DNA from: JABCYV01 sp963696025
Lineage (GTDB): Bacteria; Acidobacteriota; Terriglobia; Terriglobales; Acidobacteriaceae
Direction of reading: 5' to 3'
DNA length: 64,000 bases
NCBI GenBank assembly: GCA_963696025.1
Contig: CAVOII010000012.1
Span: 186,001-250,000, forward strand
Positions 1 to 8,023 of the stretch are shown here, piece after piece. The notes below the pieces were generated by a model. The model worked only from the letters and a program-made list of their open reading frames with translations. It made no database searches and was not told where the DNA came from. Position numbers and translations under genes: made by a program. Every line of letters starts with the position of its first letter. Position 1 is the stretch's first letter.

Positions 1-908
1 GAGCAGGCAGCGGCGGCTTAACCGTCGAAGCAAGTGTGGCGCTTTTCTGTAAGTGCTGCAGGAAGGTTTGTTGCGCGCGGCTGCAGAAGTGTTGTTTGAG
101 CTGCACCACTCCCACTCGGCGGTAGGCTCCCTCGTCCGCGATAGGGATGAACCGACACCCCTCCCGCTTTTCAACTGCCATCTGCGGCACAACGGAAACG
201 CCGGTATTGGCCGCCACCATCGCCAAAATCGTGGCAAACTGTCCACTTTCAAAAACTACGTTAGGCTCGAGCCGAGCTCGTCCACAAGCCGCAAGTGTGT
301 TCTCACGAAAGCAATGTCCTTCTTTGAGCAGTAGAAAAGAGTCGCCTTCAATCTCTCTGAGATAAACCCCGGACTTCGACGCCAGCCGGTGCTTCTGCGG
401 CACCGCCAGATAAAGCGGCTCCCGCAAAAGTTCCTCACACACGAACTGGTCTCCCGGCACCGGCAGAGCCAGCACCGCCATGTCGATGGCAGCTTCCTGA
501 AGGCGCTCGAGCAGCACCGGCGTGATTTCTTCCACGACACTGACCCGTACTCCAGGAAACGTCACGGCGAAGGTCGCCAGCCGCTCTGGCAGGAAATAAG
601 GCGCAATGATGGGGACCGCGCCCACGACGATCCTGCCCCGGTCGTCACCCGCCATCTCCTCCATCTCGCGCTTGGCGTCGCTGACCTTCTCGCAGAATGG
701 CCTCCGCGCGTTGTATAAAGATCTGACCAAACGAGGTCAGCCGCACGGTCCGTCCCAAACGATCTAGCAGCCGCGCTCCCAACTCATCTTCCAGCTTCCT
801 CACCTGCTGCGAGAGGGAAGGTTGCGCGACGTGTTCATGCTCCGCGGCGCGAGTAAAACTGCCCTCCCTGGCCACGGCACAAAAATATCGGAGTTGATGA
901 ATTTGCAT
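1..908 (-). pseudogene. oxyR: OxyR-like LysR-family regulator, frameshifted and cut by window edge
   Basis: LysR-type regulator that senses peroxide. The N-terminal winged helix-turn-helix (residues 1-60, starting MQIHQLRYFCAVAREGSFTR) reads in one frame to about position 697. The effector domain continues in the next frame to the left edge with no stop in between, so one extra base near 690-700 splits the gene. The effector domain contains GHCFRENTLAAC: two cysteines nine residues apart, the spacing of the redox-active Cys199/Cys208 pair of E. coli OxyR, so the peroxide-sensing chemistry appears kept. About 302 codons are visible and the family is about 300 long, so the stop should lie just outside the window. 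It is divergent from a Dps-like gene, a classic OxyR target. Either a sequencing error or a recent loss-of-function mutation. Confidence 0.85.
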
Positions 909-1016
909 GACGTAGATGCTTAGTCTGCCAGAGGCAGAACCTATGAGAATGATAGAGACTATATCTTAGACTTATAGACTACCTACACGCTACACTCACA
1001 ACGAAAAGGAGGTCAT
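909..1016. promoter_or_regulatory. Divergent oxyR/dps control region
   Basis: This AT-rich stretch separates two divergent genes of the peroxide response. It holds ATAG-AGA-CTAT symmetry within 951-965, followed by TTATAGACTAC at 972-982, which together recall the spaced ATAG/CTAT elements bound by OxyR. A strong Shine-Dalgarno AAGGAGGT sits just before the dps ATG at 1017. The OxyR-box reading is inferred from motif and context only. Confidence 0.4.
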
Positions 1017-1636
1017 ATGCCCGGTAAAGATGACAAAGATGTGGTCAAACACGGGGACGTCAGCCAGCGGGTAGGTGTCGAAGTTATCCGCGCTCGTGGC
1101 GTCGACGTTGAAAAGCTGATCAAGATGCTCATTGCCAACGCTGCGGCTGAGTTCGCCAGCACCATTACTACTACACCATTCTCCGCATGCACCTGGCCGG
1201 TTACGAAGATTACAAAGAGATTTGCGAAGACGCCCGTCTGGAAGATCGCGCTCACTGGGAATTGATCGTTCCGCGGATTTATGAATTAGGAGGCGAGTTG
1301 CCCAATGATCTCCCCGCCTTCCACGATCAGGCTGGCTGTACCGCGGCGAAGCTGCCTAGCCCTCCCACCGTGGTCAACATTCTTACTCTATTAATGGAAT
1401 CCGAACGCTGCGCCATTCGAAGCTGGAGCGCGGTTTGCGACATGACTTTCGGCAAAGACCCGCGCACGTATGACATGGCCGCCCGAATTCTTAACGAAGA
1501 AATCGAGCACGAAGCCTGGTTTATCGAGCTGCTGGCACGAGAACGCGACGGGAAAGTTATTCCTTCGGGACACTTCCGGCGTGGCGAACCCGGTCACGCG
1601 CCGTACAGTAAGAACGCCGCCTTCTACAACCCATAA
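1017..1636 (+). pseudogene. Dps-like (DPSL) ferritin, single frameshift
   Basis: Ferritin-fold protein expected to oxidise and store iron and to protect against peroxide. The first part (MPGKDDKDVVKHGDVSQRVG to AAAEFA) reads from the ATG at 1017. The second part (HYYYTILRMHLAGYEDYKEI, then CEDARLEDRAHWE and NEEIEHEAWF) reads in another frame from about 1160. One base is missing near 1155-1160; restoring it gives a protein of about 206 residues. The E/H ligands of the two di-iron helices (EDARLEDRAHW and EEIEHE) are present. The AAGGAGGT site and divergence from oxyR support peroxide-linked regulation. DPSL rather than classical Dps is judged from the motif pattern. Confidence 0.82.
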
Positions 1637-1795
1637 ACGATTGTCATCCCGAGCGGAGCAGGATGATTCGAGGAATCATGCCGCGGAGTGGAGGGACTTG
1701 GTGTTTTGTACTCGCCGAAACATCAGATTCCTCGCTCTGCCAGCTTTGGAGAGTGTGCTCAGGCAGGATTTTCTCTTGTCCCATAAACTACGAGC
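1637..1795. repeat. Intergenic REP-like element, family A
   Basis: The stretch 1639-1678 (TGTCATCCCGAGCGGAGCAG and following bases) belongs to the most common repeat family of this window; related copies lie near 3650, 7967, 9880, 13824, 15008, 41742, 42745 and 44027. It separates the Dps-like gene and the ferredoxin gene. I see no gene in it. Confidence 0.7.
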
Positions 1796-2140
1796 GTGCC
1801 AGAGTTATCGATTTTTCCGGTTACGTTCTTACTGCCGGACGGGGAACGCACCATCCTTGTTCGCTCCGATCAGCACATCTGGGATGCTGCCGCGGCCGCG
1901 GGGGTCAAGTTGCCCGCCCTCTGCCATCAGGGACGATGCCTCACCTGCGCCGGACGCCTGCTGAACGGCGGCGACGTCGATCAGTCCGATTCCGCCAGCT
2001 ATTACCCTCAGGATCGAGATGCCGGTTTCGTACTGCTTTGCACCGGCAAGCCACTTTCGAGTCTCCGCATTTTGACCAACCAACAAGAACAAATGCGGCA
2101 ACACCGCCGTGATCTCGGACTACCTGCGCCGTACTCCTGA
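1796..2140 (+). CDS. Plant-type [2Fe-2S] ferredoxin
   Basis: Small electron carrier of 114 residues. Cys43, Cys48, Cys51 and Cys82 form the C-x4-C-x2-C-x30-C pattern that binds a plant-type [2Fe-2S] cluster (LCHQGRCLTC ... LLCTGKP). The start is a GTG at 1796. Its redox partner is not evident; the neighbours are an iron-storage protein and a cold-shock protein. It may supply electrons in iron or oxidative-stress metabolism, but that is inference from position only. Confidence 0.85.
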   Translation: MPELSIFPVTFLLPDGERTILVRSDQHIWDAAAAAGVKLPALCHQGRCLTCAGRLLNGGDVDQSDSASYYPQDRDAGFVLLCTGKPLSSLRILTNQQEQMRQHRRDLGLPAPYS

Positions 2141-2166
2141 TGCCATTTCTCTATGCGCAAAAAGCT

Positions 2167-2193
2167 AAGGGCGACCCGTCGGCCGCCCTTTTT
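2167..2193. terminator. Bidirectional intrinsic terminator
   Basis: Stem AAGGGCG (2167-2173) pairs with CGCCCTT (2184-2190), followed by T residues to 2193 on the plus strand. A-rich sequence at 2159-2168 gives a U-run on the minus strand. It lies between the convergent ferredoxin and cold-shock genes. Confidence 0.8.
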
Positions 2194-2218
2194 GGAACCA
2201 TTGCCTTTCCTCAGTGGT

Positions 2219-2419
2219 CTACACCGCCTTCACATTCTCGGCCTGCCACCCCTTGGGGCCTTTGACCACGTCGAACTGCACTTGCTGGCCTTCCTGCAGG
2301 CTGCGGAATCCCCCCGCTTGAATGGCTGAAAAGTGGACGAATACGTCCTCCCCGTTCTGACGGCTGATAAAACCATAGCCCTTGGCGTCGTTAAACCACT
2401 TTACTGTTCCTGTTTCCAT
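2219..2419 (-). CDS. CspA-family cold-shock protein
   Basis: Single cold-shock domain of 66 residues that binds single-stranded RNA and DNA and acts as an RNA chaperone. RNP1 (KGYGFI, residues 13-18) and RNP2 (VFVHF, about 26-30) are intact, and length matches the family. The ATG at 2419 is preceded by AGGAACAAAG. The roughly 250 bases upstream are free of genes, room for the long structured leader common in csp genes; that leader is not shown directly. Confidence 0.95.
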   Translation of the reverse strand: METGTVKWFNDAKGYGFISRQNGEDVFVHFSAIQAGGFRSLQEGQQVQFDVVKGPKGWQAENVKAV

Positions 2420-2723
2420 GGTGTTGCTTTGTTCCTTTTTCTGTGATGTAGCGCTGAAATTCCTCGCGAACTTTCGCAGGCAGGTCTCGCTGTTGAGCGG
2501 GAGTTGCTGGAAACTGCAAAAAACCGCAAGATCAAACGCAGCGCGATTTTATCTTATCGCCTGGGGACATCGCCACAGAATTTCAAGTGTCATCTCTTAA
2601 AATCATTGTTCTCAACTGGTTGCGCCAACCGAGAACCGGAAACTAAGAACCGAGAACGGGTTTTGTGACCACCGTTTTCGACGCGCGCTGGAACTTTTGA
2701 TTGCTCCCCTTCATCATGGAGAT
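2420..2723. other. Gene-free interval with one hairpin
   Basis: Region between the divergent csp and thioredoxin-fold genes. A hairpin at 2608-2636 pairs GTTCTC with GAGAAC and GGTTG with CAACC. The neighbouring GAGAACCGG / GAACCGAGAAC words recall the repeated 'gttctcagttctcag' family also seen in tilS. No gene is visible. Confidence 0.4.
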
Positions 2724-3641
2724 ATGACTCCGCGCCTCTTGGTGATTTTGGTTCTCTTGTCATCTCTCTCTTTCGCCGGCATCGTAGAAGATGTTCGCGT
2801 CTCTCTTGCCCGTAACAACTTCACCGCGGCTGATGCCGAGCTTCAAACTTATCGCACGCAGCAGGGTGCTACTCCGGAATATCTGGAAGCGCTTTCATGG
2901 ATGGCACGAGCATCCCTTGTTGCTAACCAGCTCGATCGCGCCGAGTCCTACGCCAAGCAAACCCAGACTCTCTCCCGACAGCAACTTCTGAAGCGCGCCC
3001 TGGACTCCGAGCCGCACTTACCTGCTGCACTCGGCGCCGCGCTCGAAGTCCAGGCCCAGGTGCTCGTTGCACAGGGTCAGCAGGCGCAAGCCGTGGCGCT
3101 TCTCCAGAGTAGTCTTGCGAGGTACGGGAATACGTCGATTCGCGCCCGTTTGCAGAAAAATCTGAACTTGCTAAGCCTTGCGGGACGTCCTGCGCCGCCG
3201 CTCAATATCGCTGAATACGTCGGCCAAAGGCCGGTCGCACTCAGCCAGCTCAAAGGATCGCCTGTTCTTTTGTTTTTCTGGGCCCACTGGTGCGTCGACT
3301 GCAAGAGCGAAGGCCCAATCATCGCCGGCTTGAGTTCCGAGTTTGGCTCCAAGGGACTGAGCGTCGTGGCGCCCACCCAACTCTACGGCTACGCGGCGCA
3401 AGGCGAAGACGCCACGCCGAAGGATGAACTCGCTTACACCGAACGCGTCTGGCAGCACTTCTATCCCGGATTGCAGGGGGCTCCCGTGCCCGTCAGCAAG
3501 GAAAACTTCAATCGGTACGGCGCCAGCACAACCCCGACCCTCGTGCTACTGGATCGCAGTGGCCGCGTCTCTCTGTACCATCCCGGCGTGATGTCCTATG
3601 ACGACCTTCGCTCCGCCATCGAAAAGGTCTTATCCAACTGA
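2724..3641 (+). CDS. Exported TPR plus thioredoxin-fold (TlpA/redoxin-like) protein
   Basis: Signal peptide MTPRLLVILVLLSSLSFAG, then a helical TPR-like region (about residues 20-150) and a thioredoxin-like domain (about 155-305). The motif FFWAHWCVDC carries the CxxC redox pair and STTPTLVLLD has the cis-proline loop. It probably acts as a thiol-disulfide oxidoreductase outside the cytoplasm. I chose the ATG at 2724, which has GGAG five to six bases upstream; a TTG at 2697 would put nine residues before the signal peptide. It stands alone, followed by a repeat cluster. Confidence 0.8.
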   Translation: MTPRLLVILVLLSSLSFAGIVEDVRVSLARNNFTAADAELQTYRTQQGATPEYLEALSWMARASLVANQLDRAESYAKQTQTLSRQQLLKRALDSEPHLPAALGAALEVQAQVLVAQGQQAQAVALLQSSLARYGNTSIRARLQKNLNLLSLAGRPAPPLNIAEYVGQRPVALSQLKGSPVLLFFWAHWCVDCKSEGPIIAGLSSEFGSKGLSVVAPTQLYGYAAQGEDATPKDELAYTERVWQHFYPGLQGAPVPVSKENFNRYGASTTPTLVLLDRSGRVSLYHPGVMSYDDLRSAIEKVLSN

Positions 3642-3816
3642 AATGCCTTGTCATTTTGAGCGCAGCAGAACCCCTCGCTTGCGAAGGGTCTTTGTCAAGG
3701 CGAAGAATCCCTACTTCCACTCTACGGTTTCAAAGTAGAGATGCTTCGCCTACGCGGGAGCTTCGCCATGCGAAGTTCCCGCTCCGCTCAGCATGACAAA
3801 GATTTGTGGCGGCGCC
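3642..3816. repeat. Cluster of family A REP-like elements
   Basis: Two oppositely oriented copies (start near 3650; end near 3800 with GCTCCGCTCAGCATGACAAA) surround inverted pieces such as CTCGCTTGCGAAG and CATGCGAAG. It separates two convergent genes and may act as a transcription end. No coding content. Confidence 0.6.
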
Positions 3817-5716
3817 CTACTGTAATTTCGCTTACTCCGCCTTAGCTTCCTTCAGAATTGGAACATCTGTTTTGAGCCGCGCGGTCAATTCCCCCATGCC
3901 GTTGTAGCTCGTCGCCAGCCGTGCATAGGCCATGGCGAAGTTGGGATCGAGATTGATCGCGCGCTGAAAAGATGCCGCGGCGGCGGGGAAATCGTTCCTC
4001 ACCGTCTGCACTTGAAATCCTAAGCCATAAGCTTGCAGCGCCTCCAGTGACGCAGTGGTCACGTTGTCGGGCGGTGCGTCGAACTTTTGGACCGAAGCCA
4101 GCGATTCACCCAGCTTCTCACGAATTTTCGTGGCGGCATCGCCGAGCGCTTTGAGCACCTGCTCTTTGCCGTTGGCCGTCGCCTGCTCTTCAGCCAGCAC
4201 ATCACCGGTGCGGCAGTTCACCGCCTTCAGGCCCAGGACATACTGGGTGCCTAAGCTGGAGATCGAACCCTCGATGGTGGCGGCGCTGGCGGTCCGCTGG
4301 CAGACTTCGCGTGCCAATTCCCTGGTAAGCCGCGCTTCTTTGGGTTGAGCCATCAGGGAAAGCGTCTGCGCTACATGTTCGTCGGAAAGCAAGTTCAGAA
4401 ACGGCGACTGCTCCAGTTGTGACGAAAGTCCCTGACGCAGCGCGCCGTCGAAGACCGGGTCGCCCGTTGTGTTGGTGAAGTCAGCGAGAACAATTGTGTC
4501 TTTTGCCGTCAGCTTGCCCACCTGTCGCGACCGCCAATAAAACCCACCGGCCACCAGCGCGGTCAGCACTACCGCAGCCGGCACTGCGACCTTCCACTGA
4601 GAAATCCGTGATGGCGAGAAACTCTCTGTGGCAACAGAAGTTCCCGAATCGGCAGACGCTTTAGTTCCTAAATCACCGGATACGGAAGTTCCTGATCCAG
4701 CGAACGGTTTGGGGTGGCGCAGCGCTTCAGCGCTGCGATCCAGAGCACTGGGTTCGCCGGCTTTAGCCGCTGAGGTAGCACTCCCAGGAGTTTCAACGGA
4801 GGCCGAGCGCGGTTCGGCCATACTTTCGGGTGGCTCCTCAACCGTCACTCTCCGTCCTGACTCCGTGTCCCGCTTAAGTCGCTGCAAGTCGGCCCGCATC
4901 TCCGCGGCTACCGGTCCTTTTCCAGCGCCTTATTAATGATTCGCTCCAGCTCCGTCGGCAGATCGGGATTCAGCCGCACCGGCGCCGTCGGCGCCTTGTG
5001 CAGAATGGAGTCGAACAGCGCCGCCGATGTTTCGCCGCGAAACGGCAGCCCCCCTGTTGCCATCTCATAAAGGACGGCGCCGAAAGAAAACAGATCGGTC
5101 CTCGCGTCCAGTTCCTTGCCCAAGGCTTGTTCCGGAGACATGTACGCCACGGTTCCCAATGCCGTCCCGGGGCTGGTCAGGTGCTCCGCGCTGACGCCGG
5201 CCGTCGCCTCTGAAGCCGCGACCGCCGGCGCAACTCTGCCTCCGGCCTGCGTGACTTTGGCCAATCCAAAGTCGAGGATTTTGGCGTGTCCCCGTTTGGT
5301 TACGAAAATATTGGGTGGCTTGATATCACGATGCACAATGCCTTGCGCGTGCGCCGCGTCCAGCGCGTCCGCCACCTCAATGCCAGCTCGAACAGCGTCT
5401 CCATCTCCATGGGCCGGCCCGCAATGCGGTGCTTCAACGTCATGCCATCCAGAAATTCCATCACCAGAAAGGGACGCCCTTCATGCTGTCCAATCTCGTG
5501 GATGGTACAAATATTTGGATGGTTCAACGCCGACGCCGCCTGTGCCTCACGCTGGAACCGCTCCAGCGCCCGCGGATCGTGTGCAACATCGTCAGGAAGG
5601 AACTTCAGCGCGACAAAACGGCGCAGATTGACGTCTTCTGCTTTGTATACAACGCCCATCCCGCCACCGCCGAGCTTTTCGATAATTCGGTAGTGCGAGA
5701 TGGTCTGATCGATCAT
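3817..5716 (-). pseudogene. Decayed Ser/Thr protein kinase with truncated TPR region
   Basis: Relic of the same kinase family as the intact genes at 53738-56602 and 56675-59635. Segment 1 starts at 5716 (ISHYRIIEKLGGGGMGVVYK). A missing base near 5378-5381 breaks it after FELA. Segment 2 (4908-5375) carries HRDIKPPNIF, DFGLAK and YMSPEQ. A deletion of about 16 bases at about 4910-4916, replacing the conserved NLRYQH codons, creates a TAG. Segment 3 (3832-4899) carries a membrane helix and the VLADFTNTTGDPVFDGAL domain. After the first TPR (NFAMAYARLATSYNGMGE) the sequence jumps to the family's last residues (TDVPILKEAKAE), so about 1.17 kb is lost. A TAA at 3832 replaces the usual Tyr codon four codons before the ancestral stop (3817-3819). 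Four independent lesions make this a pseudogene. Confidence 0.9.
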
Positions 5717-5906
5717 GAAGAAAACACGTCAGTGCGTGGCTCGCAATCTTAGGTCGGGGACTAGAGGTAAGTCAAAGAGTTTGCCGCAAGATGTAGGCAC
5801 GAGCGTCCCGCTCGTGCGACAGCTGCTCGAAATGCTGAGCCCAACCTGGAGCGGCTTCGCGCCCAATTCGCAAATCTGTAATCTGAAATCTACAATCTGA
5901 AATCGC
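5717..5906. repeat. Spacer with short tandem ATCTGAAATC-type words
   Basis: The last 40 bases (5867-5905) hold repeated AATCTGAAATC / CTACAATCTGAAATC units. The same word family (family D) occurs at 9080-9120, 26560-26636 and 28030-28130. It lies between the divergent kinase relic and rsmG. Confidence 0.5.
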
Positions 5907-6602
5907 ATGGACCTCGCTCGCATCGCCGAGTTGCTACAGCCATTTATGGTGGACGATTGTAATTCCGGGCGGAGCGAGGAATCTGCAGTTTTGTCCTTTA
6001 CCCAGCTAACACATATATCGACATACATCGATACGCTGTTGCGCTGGAACGCCCGAATCAATCTTACGGCCATCCGCTCTCCCGAGGAAATCGTCACCCG
6101 ACACTTCGGCGAGTCGATCTTCGCCGCCCGCCAATTGTTTCCGAATGTCCATGTGGCAGAGGCCAGCGCGAAAGCCGAGCGAGAGTCAGCCGTTCAAGTC
6201 GTTGACCTAGGTTCCGGTGCCGGCTTCCCCGGTCTGCCCATAAAACTTTGGGCTCCCGGCATCCACCTGGCGTTGATCGAGTCGAATCAAAGAAAAGTGG
6301 CCTTTCTCCGCGAAGTGTGCCGAGTGCTTACATTGACAGATGTCGATGTATTCGGCGGCCGTGCCGAAGACTTTCCTCTTTCTCGGGCGGAGGTTGTGAC
6401 CCTCCGGGCGGTTGAACGCTTCGACGCTGCGCTACCTCTCGCGGTTCGCCTCGCAAAGAACCAAGGCCATCTCGCTCTGCTTATCAGCCGCGCCCAGCTC
6501 GACCTCGTCGGCCAGCTTGCTCCTAAAGTTCAATGGTCTCCGCCCATCCAAATTCCACTGTCTCTTAATCGGATTCTTTTGATTGGTACCTTGCAGCCAT
6601 GA
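5907..6602 (+). CDS. rsmG: 16S rRNA (guanine-527-N7) methyltransferase RsmG (GidB)
   Basis: Methylates N7 of G527 in 16S rRNA with S-adenosylmethionine; 231 residues. Conserved blocks: LLRWNARINLTAIR (about 46-59), RHFGESI, the SAM loop VVDLGSGAGFPGLP (about 98-111), and LRAVERF. The gene lies upstream of parS-parA-parB, the usual linkage of gidB with the partition genes. Residues 15-28 (DDCNSGRSEESAVL) have no match in the family as I know it and look like translated repeat family A, inserted between the first helix and the RNA-binding helix. A second unusual stretch precedes the SAM loop (EASAKAERESAVQ). Confidence 0.95.
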   Translation: MDLARIAELLQPFMVDDCNSGRSEESAVLSFTQLTHISTYIDTLLRWNARINLTAIRSPEEIVTRHFGESIFAARQLFPNVHVAEASAKAERESAVQVVDLGSGAGFPGLPIKLWAPGIHLALIESNQRKVAFLREVCRVLTLTDVDVFGGRAEDFPLSRAEVVTLRAVERFDAALPLAVRLAKNQGHLALLISRAQLDLVGQLAPKVQWSPPIQIPLSLNRILLIGTLQP

Positions 6603-6802
6603 GGTGTTGAGACTCTTAATAACTACTCTAAAGTAGAACGTAAAGCGCAATCTAGCCCAATAAATAATCTCTAATGAGCTGCGCCGACGCTAATATCAGG
6701 CAAAAGTGGGAAATCACTGCCAGCATCGCACATTTTCCTCCAATAAATTCGCGTGGCCTGCGACGCACGCCAGGGTTACACGCAGGCCGAAAATGCGCGG
6801 AG

Positions 6803-6818
6803 TGTTCCACGTGGAACA
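6803..6818. promoter_or_regulatory. parS centromere site 1
   Basis: TGTTCCACGTGGAACA is a perfect 16-base palindrome, one base from the B. subtilis parS sequence TGTTCCACGTGAAACA. ParB should load here. It lies about 245 bases before parA. Confidence 0.93.
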
Positions 6819-6896
6819 CTTGCGCAAACGTGTCAATGTAGAGCGCTGAGCCTTTACTTTAAAAAAGAAGAATCCAACGCGACGAAGCCGAGAGAA

Positions 6897-6912
6897 TGTT
6901 CCACGTGGAACA
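6897..6912. promoter_or_regulatory. parS centromere site 2
   Basis: Second identical TGTTCCACGTGGAACA palindrome, 94 bases after the first and about 150 bases before parA. Two sites so close together would seed one ParB cluster. Confidence 0.93.
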
Positions 6913-7063
6913 CTCTTGTGGAAAGTAAAAGCGAAACCGATCGAAAGCAGCAATTGGCTCAACGAAATGTTGACTTCTTATTGCTGCACCAAAATCCGTC
7001 ATTGCAAGTCGTCGCACTTGGAACTATCCTGCAGAAACTCTAGGTTCTTCTCCAAAAATCTGA

Positions 7064-7909
7064 ATGGGACGCGTCATCGCGGTAGCCAACCAGAAAGGCG
7101 GCGTGGGCAAAACCACGACTGCCATCAATCTGGCCTCATCCCTTGCGGCGGCGGAAGTTGATACGCTGGTGATCGATTGCGATCCGCAGTCCAATGCCAC
7201 CAGCGGCCTCGGCTTGGTCAAGGATCCAGTGAGAATCAGCACCTACCATTTGCTGATGGGCGCGACCAGCGCCGATGCCGCGCTGCAGGGCACGGGGCTC
7301 GAACAGCTCTGGATTATTCCGGCTCACAAGAATCTGATCGGCGCAAACCTAGAACTGGTGGAAGCTGAGCGCCGAGAATTTCGCCTGCGCGATGCGCTCG
7401 GGCCGCTGCGGGAGCGCTTCCAGTTCATCGTCCTCGACTGTCCTCCCGCCCTCGACCTGCTTACGTTGAACGCGCTCGTTGCGGCGGACGCGGTTCTGAT
7501 TCCCATGCAGGCGGAATACTTTGCTCTCGAAGGCGTCTCCGAGCTGCTGGATACGATAGAACGAATTCGGGGCAGCTTCAATCCGGAGCTTACGATCGAA
7601 GGCGTGGTCCTCACCATGTTCGATGAGCGCACCAACCTGGCCCAGCAGGTTACCGCGGAGCTGAAGAGATTCTTTGGCGAGAAGCTGTGCCAGACCGCGA
7701 TCCCGCGAAACATTCGGCTGGCTGAGGCTCCAAGCCACGGTAAGCCTGCTTTGTTGTATGACGTGCGATCGCGCGGGGCGGAGAGTTATATCCGGCTAGC
7801 TAAGGAGATCATTTCGCATCACCTGCCGACGCAGGAAGTGGCGGCGTCGCAAACCGCAGAAGTTCAGCAGAAAGGCGAAACGACGGAGGAGATGGATAAG
7901 ACAGCCTAG
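7064..7909 (+). CDS. parA: Chromosome partition ATPase ParA (Soj)
   Basis: Deviant Walker-type ATPase of 281 residues that moves the ParB-parS complex along the nucleoid. KGGVGKTTTAINLA (residues 11-24) is the deviant Walker A with its signature lysine, IDCDPQSNATSGLG is the A' motif and VLDCPPALDLLT the Walker B region. It starts at an ATG without a clear Shine-Dalgarno. It precedes parB and follows two parS sites. The stop codon lies inside a 28-base palindrome (7907-7934). The last 20 residues are polar and variable. Confidence 0.97.
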   Translation: MGRVIAVANQKGGVGKTTTAINLASSLAAAEVDTLVIDCDPQSNATSGLGLVKDPVRISTYHLLMGATSADAALQGTGLEQLWIIPAHKNLIGANLELVEAERREFRLRDALGPLRERFQFIVLDCPPALDLLTLNALVAADAVLIPMQAEYFALEGVSELLDTIERIRGSFNPELTIEGVVLTMFDERTNLAQQVTAELKRFFGEKLCQTAIPRNIRLAEAPSHGKPALLYDVRSRGAESYIRLAKEIISHHLPTQEVAASQTAEVQQKGETTEEMDKTA

Positions 7910-7934
7910 TATATCGATATTTATCGATATACTA
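7907..7934. repeat. 28-base AT-rich palindrome between parA and parB
   Basis: TAGTATATCGATA (7907-7919) and TATCGATATACTA (7922-7934) are perfect 13-base arms around TT. The parA stop codon is its first three bases. It is very AT-rich compared with both genes. It has no U-run after it and so is not a standard terminator; a protein-binding site is more likely. Function unknown. Confidence 0.75.
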
Positions 7935-7959
7935 AATCGATTGTCGTCGATGTATAGAT

Positions 7960-8006
7960 CCCAAGGGCACCGCTAGATCCTTCGCTTCGCTCAGGATGAC
8001 AAGAAT
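7960..8006. repeat. Family A REP-like element before parB
   Basis: AGATCCTTCGCTTCGCTCAG then GATGACAAG is a typical copy. It lies in the leader of parB, directly before the GAGG ribosome-binding site. Confidence 0.6.
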
Positions 8007-8023
8007 TTTACGGTCGAGGAAAA

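Larger units (their letters stand above)
6603..7063. other. Partition-site interval between rsmG and parA
   Basis: This 461-base gap holds two parS sites, listed separately. I found no convincing DnaA boxes, so an origin is not supported here even though gidB-parAB is often close to oriC. Confidence 0.6.

Noticed and set aside
1643..1790. Transposon end
   Set aside because: No target duplications or transposase; the sequence belongs to the dispersed REP-like family.
6603..7063. Replication origin near parS
   Set aside because: No cluster of DnaA boxes (TTATCCACA-like) and no dnaA, dnaN or rpmH in the window.
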